Shown here piece by piece: positions 1 through 8,281 of a stretch of 64,000 nt of DNA; the stretch's first letter is position 1, and each line of letters opens with the position of its first letter. The DNA comes from Cobetia amphilecti (GTDB taxonomy: Bacteria; Pseudomonadota; Gammaproteobacteria; Pseudomonadales; Halomonadaceae). The stretch lies in assembly GCF_030010415.1 (NCBI RefSeq), contig NZ_JASCSA010000003.1. One strand, written 5' to 3'. The notes beneath the pieces are model-generated. The model worked only from the letters and a program-made list of their open reading frames with translations, was not told the DNA's origin and did not search any database. The position numbers and the translations under genes are program-made.

Positions 1-2
1 CC

Positions 3-22
3 TGATCAAATTTTTAAAGAGC
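3..22 (-). promoter_or_regulatory. rRNA leader boxA antitermination element
   Basis: Read on the minus strand this is GCTCTTTAAAAATTTGATCA, which matches the boxA core (GCTCTTTAA) found just before 16S rRNA genes in gammaproteobacteria, where NusB/S10 load to make the polymerase resistant to termination. It lies downstream of two strong promoters on the same strand and at the very edge of the window, so a 16S gene is inferred to start just outside. The element is seen; the rRNA operon itself is inference. Confidence 0.8.
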
Positions 23-45
23 GTCGCTGTTAAGCGAGGAGGCAT

Positions 46-73
46 ATTCTACCCGAAACGCTTGAGAAGTCAA
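46..73 (-). promoter_or_regulatory. rRNA operon promoter, proximal
   Basis: On the minus strand a -35 TTGACT (68-73) and a -10 TAGAAT (46-51) are separated by 16 bp. The sequence after the -10 is GC-rich (GCCTCCTCGC), like the discriminator of stringently controlled rRNA promoters. It is the second of two tandem promoters with the same -10 and the same spacer length. Confidence 0.75.
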
Positions 74-164
74 GCTCTTGATGATGAGTCAGTCGACTGC
101 CTCTAAGCATCATCAAGCGGTGAGGAGCATTGCCCGATCACCTGTTCCGTAAGGAGTGCGGCGT

Positions 165-192
165 ATTCTAGCGAATCGCCCGGGATTGTCAA
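165..192 (-). promoter_or_regulatory. rRNA operon promoter, distal
   Basis: On the minus strand a consensus -35 TTGACA (187-192) and a -10 TAGAAT (165-170) are separated by 16 bp, about 119 bp upstream of the proximal promoter. An AT-rich stretch at about 200-240 lies where an UP element would bind the alpha subunit C-terminal domain. Tandem promoters of this kind are typical of rRNA operons. Confidence 0.75.
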
Positions 193-372
193 TCGATGAA
201 TTCGAAGCGGACTTCAAAAACACCAAGCAAAACAATCACCTGCAAACCTCTTTCACCGCTGGTAACGCTATGCGTCCCCGGCAGCGGATGCGTACTTTAC
301 GCACGAACCACCGTGAGGGCAAGGGCTTTCTTGAGAGAATCTCGCCGCGGTGATGTCAGGCGCTCACAACGC

Positions 373-404
373 GTTCGACCCCACCATGTCTGGTGGGGTC
401 GAAC
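373..404 (-). terminator. hairpin downstream of tyrS
   Basis: A perfect 14-bp inverted repeat with a 4-nt loop lies 54 bp after the tyrS stop. It has no clear U-tract on the minus strand, so it may be a Rho-assisted terminator or an mRNA 3'-end stabiliser. Nothing else coding is seen between it and the rRNA promoters. Confidence 0.5.
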
Positions 405-457
405 GGGAGCGACATACGCCAGCGTCTTCTCAATACCTTTCAGTATCCCTCAGTACC

Positions 458-1666
458 TCAGCGCGTCACGGTCACTCGTGCGTAGCGCTTCTTGCCCGCC
501 TGGATGACGATGGCAGTATCGAAAGGTGCCATGTAGGAAGGCTCGACCACTTCGCCATCCACTTTCACGCGACCATTCTTGAGCATGTCCTTGGCCTGGG
601 CACTGTTGCTGGCCAGGCCCGCGCGGTTGATGACCGCCGCGATCGGCGCCACCTCGGCGCCCTCCAGGCTGACGGTGACATCCGGCATGTCCGCCGGCAG
701 CTCGCCGTCGGCCAGCTGATTGCCGCTGGAAAGGTGCGCCGTCGCCGCCGCTTCTTCATCGTGGAAGCGTGCCACCAGCTCGCGCGCCAGCTCCATCTTG
801 ATATCACGCGGGTTGGCACCGTCGTCGATGCTGGCCATCAGCGCCTTCACTTCATCGAGAGGACGCAGCGACAGCAGCTCGAAGTAACGCCACATCAGCG
901 AATCCGGCATGGAGACGATCTTGTTGAACATCTCGCCCGGGCGGTCGTTGATGCCGATGTAGTTGCCCAGCGACTTGGACATCTTCTGCACGCCATCCAG
1001 GCCCTCGAGGATCGGCATGGTGATCACGACCTGCGGCTCCTGGCCGCGCTGGCGCTGCAGCTCACGCCCCATCAGCAGATTGAACTTCTGGTCGGTGCCG
1101 CCAAGCTCGATGTCCGCTTCCAGTGCCACGGAGTCATACCCCTGGATCAGCGGGTAGAGGAACTCATGGATGGAGATCGGCTGATTGCCGGTATAGCGCT
1201 TGTCGAAATCGTCACGCTCGAGCATGCGCGCGACCGTACTGGAGGCCGCCAGCTCGATCATGTCACCCGCGGAGAGCTTGTTGATCCATTCGGAGTTGAA
1301 GGCGATGCGCGTCCTCTCCTCGTCGAGAATCTTGAAGACCTGCTCCTGATACGTCAGGGCGTTGGCCTTCACGTCCTCTTCGGTCAGCGGCTTGCGCGTC
1401 ACGCTCTTGCCGGTGGGGTCGCCGATGCGGCCGGTGAAATCACCGATCAGGAAGATGATCTCGTGACCGAGGTCCTGCAGCTGGCGCAGCTTGTTGATCA
1501 GCACCGTATGACCGAGGTGCAGGTCCGGCGCCGTCGGATCAAAGCCTGCCTTGACCTTGAGCTTGCGCCCGGACTCGAGCTTCTTGATCAGCTCTTCCTC
1601 GACCAGCACCTCATCGGCACCGCGCTTGATGATCTCCAGCGCTTCCACTACTGACTTGTCGCTCAT
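458..1666 (-). CDS. tyrS: tyrosine--tRNA ligase
   Basis: This cytoplasmic class I aminoacyl-tRNA synthetase charges tRNA-Tyr with tyrosine using ATP. The 402-residue protein shows the HIGH-type motif HLGH at residues 50-53, the KMSKS loop at 228-232, and a C-terminal S4 RNA-binding domain from about residue 340. The length and sequence fit the roughly 400-residue TyrRS form common in Pseudomonas and its relatives. The ATG start is preceded by a purine-rich site (GAGGGCAGG). It diverges from anmK and lies upstream of an inferred rRNA operon on the same strand. I am sure of the family. Confidence 0.97.
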   Translation of the reverse strand: MSDKSVVEALEIIKRGADEVLVEEELIKKLESGRKLKVKAGFDPTAPDLHLGHTVLINKLRQLQDLGHEIIFLIGDFTGRIGDPTGKSVTRKPLTEEDVKANALTYQEQVFKILDEERTRIAFNSEWINKLSAGDMIELAASSTVARMLERDDFDKRYTGNQPISIHEFLYPLIQGYDSVALEADIELGGTDQKFNLLMGRELQRQRGQEPQVVITMPILEGLDGVQKMSKSLGNYIGINDRPGEMFNKIVSMPDSLMWRYFELLSLRPLDEVKALMASIDDGANPRDIKMELARELVARFHDEEAAATAHLSSGNQLADGELPADMPDVTVSLEGAEVAPIAAVINRAGLASNSAQAKDMLKNGRVKVDGEVVEPSYMAPFDTAIVIQAGKKRYARVTVTR

Positions 1667-1821
1667 CCTGCCCTCTCTGACCGTTGCTGCTCCCCTCGTA
1701 ACGGGGCATGTTGGCCGAGAATGTTAGCATGACGAGCATGGCATGCACCCCCTGCTGCAGAGCTGCGTGCTCACAAGCTTCACCCCCCTGTTGCACGCCC
1801 CCAATGATCGGGAGACCCCCA

Positions 1822-2970
1822 ATGGCGCTCTACCTTGGCTTGATGACCGGCACCAGCCTGGACGGACTCGATATCGCCTTGCTCGATATCACCCCCTCCT
1901 CGCCAGACCACGAACGGATTCGCTTCATTGATGGGCTCGACCTGCCGCTGCCCGAGACACTGCGGACCCGTCTCTGGCAGCTGATGCATTGCGATGAGGC
2001 ATGCTTCGCGGATCTCGCCGCCGCCGAGCAGGCGTTGGCCGAACTGGCCGCCAGCGCAGTGACGCGCTTGCTGACCCGCCAGCAGCTGAGTGCAGAGGAT
2101 GTCGCGGCCATCGGCAGCCATGGCCAGACCATCGAGCATCGCCCCTACGGCTTCAGCGACCGGCCATGCCATACGCCCTACACCCTGCAGCTCGACAACC
2201 CCAGCCTGCTGGCCGAGCTGTGCGGCATTCCCGTCGTCGCTGACTTCCGGCGCCGTGATCTGGCCGCCGGCGGTCAGGCGGCCCCGCTGGCGCCCGCCTT
2301 CCACGCTGCTCTTTTCAGTCAGCCAGACCAATGGCATGGGCTGCTCAACCTGGGCGGCATCGCCAATCTGACGCTACTTCCCCCTCAGGACTCCACGGCT
2401 GACGTCATCGGCTTCGATACCGGCCCCGCCAACTGCCTGCTGGACGCCTGGCATGCCCGTCATCGTGGCACCGCGGTGGATCAGGACGGCCAATGGGCCG
2501 CCAGCGGCAAGGTGATCCCTGACTTGCTCAAGAGATTGCTGTCGGCCGATTACTTCCGCCGACCACTTCCCAAGAGCACTGGCCGCGAAGACTTCCATCT
2601 CGACTGGTTGGCACAGCACCTGACCGGCGACGAGGCACCGGCCGACGTGCAGGCCACGCTCCTGAGCCTGACCGTCGAGAGCATCGTGCGGGCACTGGAG
2701 CAGACCGGCGTGTCACTGGCCGCGCTGACTCCCTGCGGCGGCGGGGCACGCAATGGCGCCCTGCTCACGCAGCTGGAGCAGCGCCTGGCGCAAGGCGAGC
2801 AAGCGACGCCTCTCGTGTCCTGCGCTGACATGGGCTGGAACGCAGACCTGCTCGAAGCCAGCGCCTTTGCCTGGCTCGCGGCGCGCAGAGTACTGGAGCG
2901 TCCCGGCAACCTGCCCAGCGTGACCGGCGCGAGCGGCCCGAGAGTGCTGGGCGGCCTCTACGCTCGCTGA
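1822..2970 (+). CDS. anmK: anhydro-N-acetylmuramic acid kinase
   Basis: AnmK phosphorylates and opens 1,6-anhydro-N-acetylmuramic acid to MurNAc-6-phosphate during recycling of cell-wall peptides in the cytoplasm. The protein is 382 residues from ATG 1822, where GGGAG lies just upstream; the frame is open further upstream but that part has no family similarity. The N-terminal phosphate-binding motif GTSLDGLD is at residues 10-17, FDTGPANCLLD lies mid-protein and CGGGARN is in the C-terminal ASKHA-fold half. It diverges from tyrS, a neighbour pair also seen in pseudomonads. Confidence 0.95.
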   Translation: MALYLGLMTGTSLDGLDIALLDITPSSPDHERIRFIDGLDLPLPETLRTRLWQLMHCDEACFADLAAAEQALAELAASAVTRLLTRQQLSAEDVAAIGSHGQTIEHRPYGFSDRPCHTPYTLQLDNPSLLAELCGIPVVADFRRRDLAAGGQAAPLAPAFHAALFSQPDQWHGLLNLGGIANLTLLPPQDSTADVIGFDTGPANCLLDAWHARHRGTAVDQDGQWAASGKVIPDLLKRLLSADYFRRPLPKSTGREDFHLDWLAQHLTGDEAPADVQATLLSLTVESIVRALEQTGVSLAALTPCGGGARNGALLTQLEQRLAQGEQATPLVSCADMGWNADLLEASAFAWLAARRVLERPGNLPSVTGASGPRVLGGLYAR

Positions 2971-2985
2971 TCCTCATCGGATACG

Positions 2986-3020
2986 AAAAAGCCGCCCTCT
3001 TCATCACAAGAAGGGCGGCT
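2986..3020 (-). terminator. intrinsic terminator of pilU
   Basis: The inverted repeat GCCGCCCT / AAGGGCGGC is followed on the minus strand by a run of five T (plus-strand A-tract 2986-2990). It lies 57 bp past the pilU stop and 15 bp past the convergent anmK stop, so it could serve both, but the T-tract favours pilU. Confidence 0.75.
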
Positions 3021-3076
3021 CTTGATTGGCTGATCTCTACGCCAACATCACCGGCAGCTGACATCACCGACACGCC

Positions 3077-4231
3077 TCAGTCGTCATCCCCTTGCAGCGA
3101 GAAGCGACTGGCGGCATTCAGGACATCCAGCTGGGCTTCCTGGGCGCTGTCGGAATCACCGAACTTGATCATCAGACGCAGGTCATTGGCGGAATCGGCA
3201 TGCGCCAAAGCCACTTCCTCTGTGATCAAGCCCTGCTGATGCAAGGCGTACAGCGATTGATCGAAGGTCATCATGCCCTGCTGCTGCGAGCGTTTCATGA
3301 CGTCCTTGATCTCGACCACCGCGCCCTTGCGGATCAGGTCGACGATCAGCGGCGAACGCAGCATCACCTCAATGGCCGGCACGCGCTGGGTGGTGTTGCC
3401 ACTCTTGTGAGGCAACAGCTGCTGGGCCACGATGCCCTTGAGGTTCAGCGACAGATCCATCCACACCTGTTCATGACGTTCCTCCGGGAAGAAGTGGATG
3501 ATGCGGTCCAGCGCCTGGTTGGCATTGTTGGCATGCAACGTCGCAAGACACAGGTGACCGGTCTCGGCGAAGGTCAGCGCGTGCTCCATGGTCTCACGCG
3601 AGCGGATCTCGCCGATCATGATCACATCCGGCGCCTGGCGCAGCGTATTGCGCAGTGCCACCTCGAAGGACTCGGTATCGATCCCCACTTCACGCTGCGT
3701 CACGATGGAGCGCTGGTGAGGGTGGATATACTCGATCGGGTCTTCGATGCAGATGATGTGCCCGCTCGAGGTCTGGTTGCGGTGCTGGATCATCGCCGCC
3801 AGCGAGGTCGACTTGCCGGCGCCGGTGCCGCCGACGAAGATCACCAGACCACGCTTGGTCTCGGAAAGCCCCTTGATGATCTCCGGCAGCCGCAGCTCTT
3901 CCAGGCTGGGAATCGACAGCTGGATGCGGCGAATCACCATGCCCATCTGGCTACGCTGGTAGAAGGCGCTGATCCTGAAGCGCCCGACTCCCGGCAAGCT
4001 ATGCGCGAAGTTGGCCTCGCGCTCTTCCTCGAAGCGCTCGCGCTGCATGTCACTCATCGGTGCGAGCACCAGCTCTCTCACCTGATCGACACTCAGCTTC
4101 TTGTCTCCCAGCGCCACCATGCGGCCATTGACCTTCATCTGCGGCGGTGTGCCGGTGGAGATGAACAGGTCCGAGCTGCCCTTGCTGACCATCAACTGCA
4201 GAAGTTCATGCAGCCATTCATGAGGAGTCAT
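3077..4231 (-). CDS. pilU: type IV pilus retraction ATPase PilU
   Basis: PilU is a PilT-like hexameric ATPase that assists retraction of type IV pili at the inner-membrane base. From ATG 4231 the protein is 384 residues, close to the usual ~382; an upstream TTG (4270) is possible but adds no conserved sequence. Walker A GGTGAGKS is at residues 134-141, with the Asp box IICIEDPIEYIH, Walker B VIMIGEIR and the His box ATLHANNA following. It lies directly downstream of pilT, separated by 139 bp, the classic pilT-pilU order. No pilin genes are in the window. Confidence 0.95.
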   Translation of the reverse strand: MTPHEWLHELLQLMVSKGSSDLFISTGTPPQMKVNGRMVALGDKKLSVDQVRELVLAPMSDMQRERFEEEREANFAHSLPGVGRFRISAFYQRSQMGMVIRRIQLSIPSLEELRLPEIIKGLSETKRGLVIFVGGTGAGKSTSLAAMIQHRNQTSSGHIICIEDPIEYIHPHQRSIVTQREVGIDTESFEVALRNTLRQAPDVIMIGEIRSRETMEHALTFAETGHLCLATLHANNANQALDRIIHFFPEERHEQVWMDLSLNLKGIVAQQLLPHKSGNTTQRVPAIEVMLRSPLIVDLIRKGAVVEIKDVMKRSQQQGMMTFDQSLYALHQQGLITEEVALAHADSANDLRLMIKFGDSDSAQEAQLDVLNAASRFSLQGDDD

Positions 4232-4370
4232 GAGTTGTATCCCGATATGCGCCTTGAGAGTCGCGCCCAAGGCCTCGCGCTGAAATGCCGTCCCATGAAC
4301 CTGAAAAGTTGACGTGTTCCGGCCCCTGCCCCACCTACCTGCAACGTGATTGTCGGTACTCCTGGCGAAT

Positions 4371-5402
4371 TCAGCTCAACAAGCCCTTGGCTTTCGCCTG
4401 AGCATCTTCATTGGTCACCAGACCTTCCGCCAACAGACGCGTCAGCGCTGCATCCAGTGTCTGCATGCCCAGGGCGCCACCGGTCTGGATGGAGGAATAC
4501 ATCTGCGCCACCTTGTCCTCGCGGATCAGGTTACGAATGGCAGGCGTCGCGATCATGATCTCGTGAGCCGCCACCCGGCCACCGCCAATCTTCTTGAGAA
4601 GTGTCTGGGCGATGACGCCCTGCAGGGACTCGGACAGCATCGAGCGCACCATCGACTTCTCCTCGCCGGGGAAGACGTCGATGATACGGTCGACGGTCTT
4701 GGTCGCGGAGGTGGTGTGCAGGGTGCCGAACACCAGGTGGCCCGTCTCGGCCGCGGTCAGCGCCAGGCGGATGGTCTCGAGATCTCGCAGCTCGCCGACC
4801 AGAATGACATCCGGGTCTTCACGCAGCGCCGAACGCAGCGCGGGCGCGAAGCCGTGGGTATCACGGTGCACTTCACGCTGGTTGACCAGACACCGCTTGG
4901 ACTGGTGCACGAATTCCACCGGGTCCTCGATGGTGAGGATGTGGTCGTACTTGTTCTCGTTGATGTAATCGACCATCGCCGCCAGCGTGGTGGATTTACC
5001 GGAGCCGGTCGGCCCGGTGACAAGAATCAGGCCGCGCGGCAGCATGCACATCTTGCGGAAGGCTTCACCGAGCCCCAGATCCTCCATCGTCAGCACTTCC
5101 GAGGGGATGGTACGGAAGACGGCCCCCGCGCCACGCCCCTGATGGAAGGCGTTGACACGAAAGCGCGAGACGCCCGGCACCTCGAAGGAGAAATCGGTCT
5201 CGAGGAATTCCTCGAAGTCACGGCGCTGCTTGTCGTTCATGATCTCGTAGATCAGCGCGCGCACCTGCTTGTCATCCATTGACGGCACATTGATGCGCCG
5301 CACATCACCGTCGACACGAATCATCGGTGGCAAACCAGCGGACAGGTGAAGATCCGACGCGTTCTGTTTTGCCGAAAAAGCCAGCAGTTCGGTAATATCC
5401 AT
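4371..5402 (-). CDS. pilT: type IV pilus twitching motility ATPase PilT
   Basis: PilT powers pilus depolymerisation and so drives twitching motility and DNA uptake. The 343-residue protein begins at ATG 5402 behind GAGGGAA; the start MDITELLAFSAKQ matches what I know of Pseudomonas PilT almost exactly. Walker A GPTGSGKS is at 130-137; the Asp box, Walker B (VILVGELRD) and the AAETGHLVFGTLHTTSA block are all intact, as is the C-terminal AIRNLIRE motif. It is divergent from yggS, as in Pseudomonas. Confidence 0.97.
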   Translation of the reverse strand: MDITELLAFSAKQNASDLHLSAGLPPMIRVDGDVRRINVPSMDDKQVRALIYEIMNDKQRRDFEEFLETDFSFEVPGVSRFRVNAFHQGRGAGAVFRTIPSEVLTMEDLGLGEAFRKMCMLPRGLILVTGPTGSGKSTTLAAMVDYINENKYDHILTIEDPVEFVHQSKRCLVNQREVHRDTHGFAPALRSALREDPDVILVGELRDLETIRLALTAAETGHLVFGTLHTTSATKTVDRIIDVFPGEEKSMVRSMLSESLQGVIAQTLLKKIGGGRVAAHEIMIATPAIRNLIREDKVAQMYSSIQTGGALGMQTLDAALTRLLAEGLVTNEDAQAKAKGLLS

Positions 5403-5597
5403 GCAGTTCCCTCGCGAAGACCGAAGCTCTTGTACCAACGAGTCTTGTGTACTCTGGTGAAAGTGTGAAGTGGCTCTTCAGTAGATAGTGCGATGGGCGC
5501 CATGTCACCAGGCCTGTCACGCTCATGCTATTGATGACACGCCTGATACCGTGCCAGCCATCGCCAGGTTGTTCCGCAAATTCTGGAGCCGAGCCGC

Positions 5598-6350
5598 ATG
5601 ACCGCAGTCCCCGACGACGAAGCTTGTGTTACCCAGTGTATCCTAGAGGCCCGCGCGCGGCTGGAAAAGGCATTGCAGACAAGTAAACGCAACGCTGATT
5701 CGGCGCAAGTGCTGGCCGTCAGCAAGACCAAACCCGCCACGCTGGTGCGCGCAGCCTGGCAATCCGGCCAGCGGGCCTTCGGCGAGAACTACCTGCAGGA
5801 AGCGCTGGACAAGCAGCAGGCGCTGTCGGACCTCACCGATATCGAATGGCATTTCATCGGCCCCATCCAGTCCAACAAGACGCGCGCCATTGCCGAGCAC
5901 TTCGCCTGGGTGCATACCGTGGAACGCGAGAAGATCGCACGCCGCCTGAGTGAGCAGCGCCCCGATGAGCTGGGCGCACTCGATGTCTGCCTGCAGGTCA
6001 ACATCTCCGGCGAAGCCTCCAAGGCTGGCGTGACACCGCAGAAACTGCTGGCGCTGGCCGAGACGGTGATGTCGCTGCCCGGACTGCGTCTGCGCGGCCT
6101 GATGGCGATTCCGGCCCCCTGCGCCGCCGATGCCAGTGAGGCCGAGCGCCGTGCGCCCTTCCGCCAGCTGCGCGAGCTGCTGGAACAACTGCAGACGCGC
6201 TTCCCCGCCGCCAGCTACCCGCAGGCCCGGCTCGATACGCTTTCGATGGGCATGAGCGCGGATCTTGAGGCCGCCGTCGCCGAAGGTGCGACACTGGTAC
6301 GCCTCGGCACTGCCATCTTCGGCGCACGTGACTATTCCCACGTCCACTGA
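5598..6350 (+). CDS. yggS: PLP homeostasis protein YggS (PLPBP family)
   Basis: This pyridoxal-phosphate binding protein has no known enzymatic reaction and keeps PLP and amino-acid/keto-acid pools balanced. The 250-residue TIM-barrel protein carries the PLP lysine in VSKTKP (Lys43), followed by the FGENYLQEA segment and, near the end, LSMGMSADLEAAV, the phosphate-binding part. ATG 5598 has a GGAG site. It starts a yggS-proC-yggT cluster, and the partner proC suggests the usual link to proline and amino-acid metabolism. Confidence 0.95.
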   Translation: MTAVPDDEACVTQCILEARARLEKALQTSKRNADSAQVLAVSKTKPATLVRAAWQSGQRAFGENYLQEALDKQQALSDLTDIEWHFIGPIQSNKTRAIAEHFAWVHTVEREKIARRLSEQRPDELGALDVCLQVNISGEASKAGVTPQKLLALAETVMSLPGLRLRGLMAIPAPCAADASEAERRAPFRQLRELLEQLQTRFPAASYPQARLDTLSMGMSADLEAAVAEGATLVRLGTAIFGARDYSHVH

Positions 6351-6438
6351 GTCCAACGCTCGCTGATGCAAGCCCAACGCTCACGCAAGGCTCTCGAGCT
6401 TGCCGCCAGCCCTCCCACTGAATGATCAGGAGCACCGC

Positions 6439-7281
6439 ATGACGCACCAGAGCACCGCTACACCGCGCACCATCGCCTTCATCGGCGCCGGCAACATGGC
6501 CAGCGCCATCTTCGGCGGCATGGTCGATGCCGGCTATCCCGCGGACCGCATCATCGCCACGGCTCGCTCACGCGAGACACTCGATGCCCTCGAGCAGCGC
6601 TACGGCGTGAGCACGACCCAGGACAACGCCTACGCCGTCTCGCAAGCCGATGTGGTGGTGCTGGGCGTCAAGCCGCAGATGATGCATGACGTCTGCCAGG
6701 CGCTGACCCCTGCGGTGCAGAACCGCAAGCCGCTGATCGTCTCGGTCGCGGCCGGCATCACCTGCGACAGCCTCGAGCGCTGGCTGGGCGGCGACCTCGC
6801 CATCATCCGCTGCATGCCCAACACGCCGTCACTGGTCGGTGTCGGTGCCAGCGGCCTCTATGCCACCGCCCAGGTGACGGAGGAGCAACGCGGCTTGATG
6901 GATGAGATGCTGACCGCGGTCGGTATCGTCGAGTGGGTCGAGGAAGAAGGTCTTCTGGAAGCCGTCACCGGCATTTCCGGTTCCGGCCCGGCCTACTTCT
7001 TCCTGTTCATCGAGTCACTCGAAGCGGCAGGCATCGAGCTGGGACTGAACGCCGAGACCGCGCGCCGCCTGGCGATCCAGACCGCCCGCGGTGCCGCCGA
7101 GATGGCCTTCTTCAGCGAGCATGAGCCTGCCGAGCTGCGCCGCCGCGTGTGCTCGCCGAACGGCACCACGGAGCGCGCCATCAACAGCTTCGAGGAGGAT
7201 GGCCTGCGCGATATCGTCGAGCGCGCCGCCAAGGCCTCCGGCGTGCGCGCCGCCGAGCTTGCCCGCGAGCTGGATCGCTGA
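6439..7281 (+). CDS. proC: pyrroline-5-carboxylate reductase
   Basis: ProC reduces 1-pyrroline-5-carboxylate to L-proline with NAD(P)H, the last step of proline synthesis. The 280-residue protein begins at ATG 6439 behind AGGAG. It has the Rossmann nucleotide motif FIGAGNMASAI near residues 14-24 and the C-terminal P5C signature region around SGSGPAYFF. It is 88 bp downstream of yggS. In a halophile proline is also an osmolyte, but nothing in the upstream sequence shows osmotic control. Confidence 0.96.
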   Translation: MTHQSTATPRTIAFIGAGNMASAIFGGMVDAGYPADRIIATARSRETLDALEQRYGVSTTQDNAYAVSQADVVVLGVKPQMMHDVCQALTPAVQNRKPLIVSVAAGITCDSLERWLGGDLAIIRCMPNTPSLVGVGASGLYATAQVTEEQRGLMDEMLTAVGIVEWVEEEGLLEAVTGISGSGPAYFFLFIESLEAAGIELGLNAETARRLAIQTARGAAEMAFFSEHEPAELRRRVCSPNGTTERAINSFEEDGLRDIVERAAKASGVRAAELARELDR

Positions 7282-7430
7282 CAGCCTCTGCCCCACTGAC
7301 AACTCCTGCAGGCCGCTGGCAGACCGGGTCACAACAGGCCATCATGCGCTGTTCATCTGTTGTTGGCATGCTAGCGGCATGACGCGTGCACTATCGCGCG
7401 CCCACTTCTCACCGTCTTAAGGAAAGCCCC

Positions 7431-8012
7431 ATGGGTGCTATGGGTAATATCGGACTTCAGCTGGTCACCATCCTGCTGCAACTGTTTGTCTACATCCTGA
7501 TGCTGCGCTTCCTGCTGCAGCTGTCCCGCGCGGACTTCTACAACCCTGTCACCCAGTCAGTGGTCAAGGCGACCAACCCGCTGGTGGCCCCGTTGCAGGG
7601 CATCCTGCGCCCGCTGGGTCGCTTCGACATCGCCACCCTGGCCGCGGCCTTCATCGTCGTCAGCCTGGTGCTGGTCGCGATCGGCGCCCTGTTCGGTGGC
7701 GGCATGCTGCCGGTCGGCTTCATCGCGCTGACGGCACTGGGTACCATTCTCGACAGCATCATCAACATCTACTTCTTCGCCCTGATCGCGATGATCATCC
7801 TGTCGTGGGTCGCACCGCAGGCCAACCACCCGGGCGCCATCCTGGTCCACCAGCTGGTCGATCCGATCATGAAGCCGGTGCGCAAGGTGATCCCGTCGAT
7901 CGGCATGCTCGATCTGTCCCCGATCTTCGTGTTCATCGCGCTCAACCTGGTCGGCAGCCTGATCAACCAGACCCTGCCGTCACTGGGCATGCTGCGCAGC
8001 GCCTTCAGTTAA
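7431..8012 (+). CDS. yggT: YggT family integral membrane protein
   Basis: The function is not firmly known; E. coli YggT has been linked to potassium/osmotic tolerance. The 193-residue protein from ATG 7431 (AAGGAAAG upstream) has two similar halves, each with hydrophobic segments: LVTILLQLFVYILMLRFLL near residues 10-28, a middle pair around residues 65-105, and IINIYFFALIAMIILSWV near 110-127, ending in a C-terminal hydrophobic stretch. It follows proC by 149 bp, as in many gammaproteobacteria. Confidence 0.9.
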   Translation: MGAMGNIGLQLVTILLQLFVYILMLRFLLQLSRADFYNPVTQSVVKATNPLVAPLQGILRPLGRFDIATLAAAFIVVSLVLVAIGALFGGGMLPVGFIALTALGTILDSIINIYFFALIAMIILSWVAPQANHPGAILVHQLVDPIMKPVRKVIPSIGMLDLSPIFVFIALNLVGSLINQTLPSLGMLRSAFS

Positions 8013-8072
8013 GCCGGCGCTCCGCCAGCAAGGTTGGCTCGCTCGCGCCCAGCGCACAGGCCGACGAGATCA

Positions 8073-8102
8073 GCGCCCGCCACGGACTCCCGTGGCGGGC
8101 GC
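8073..8102 (+). terminator. hairpin downstream of yggT
   Basis: A perfect 13-bp GC-rich stem (GCGCCCGCCACGG and its complement) with a 4-nt loop is followed by TCTTGC. It is a strong hairpin with a poor U-tract, placed between yggT and the metX operon. Confidence 0.6.
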
Positions 8103-8281
8103 TCTTGCATCAAGTCTCACTGGATCACGCGTGCGCACGCTGTGCTAGAGTGAGCCCTCGGCCGAAGCCAGAACCACGGTGCACGAGACGCCCACAAGGC
8201 GCATCACCGCGGCTTCGCGCCCCGGACACGGGCCTTGCCCCGAACACTCTGCTGGACATGATGCTGGAAACCTTCACCACG

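Noticed and set aside
7805..8281. N-terminal extension of MetX
   Set aside because: The extra sequence overlaps yggT in another frame and crosses a terminator hairpin.
8103..8281. SAM or other methionine riboswitch before metX
   Set aside because: No recognisable conserved aptamer core was found by eye; a covariance search would be decisive.
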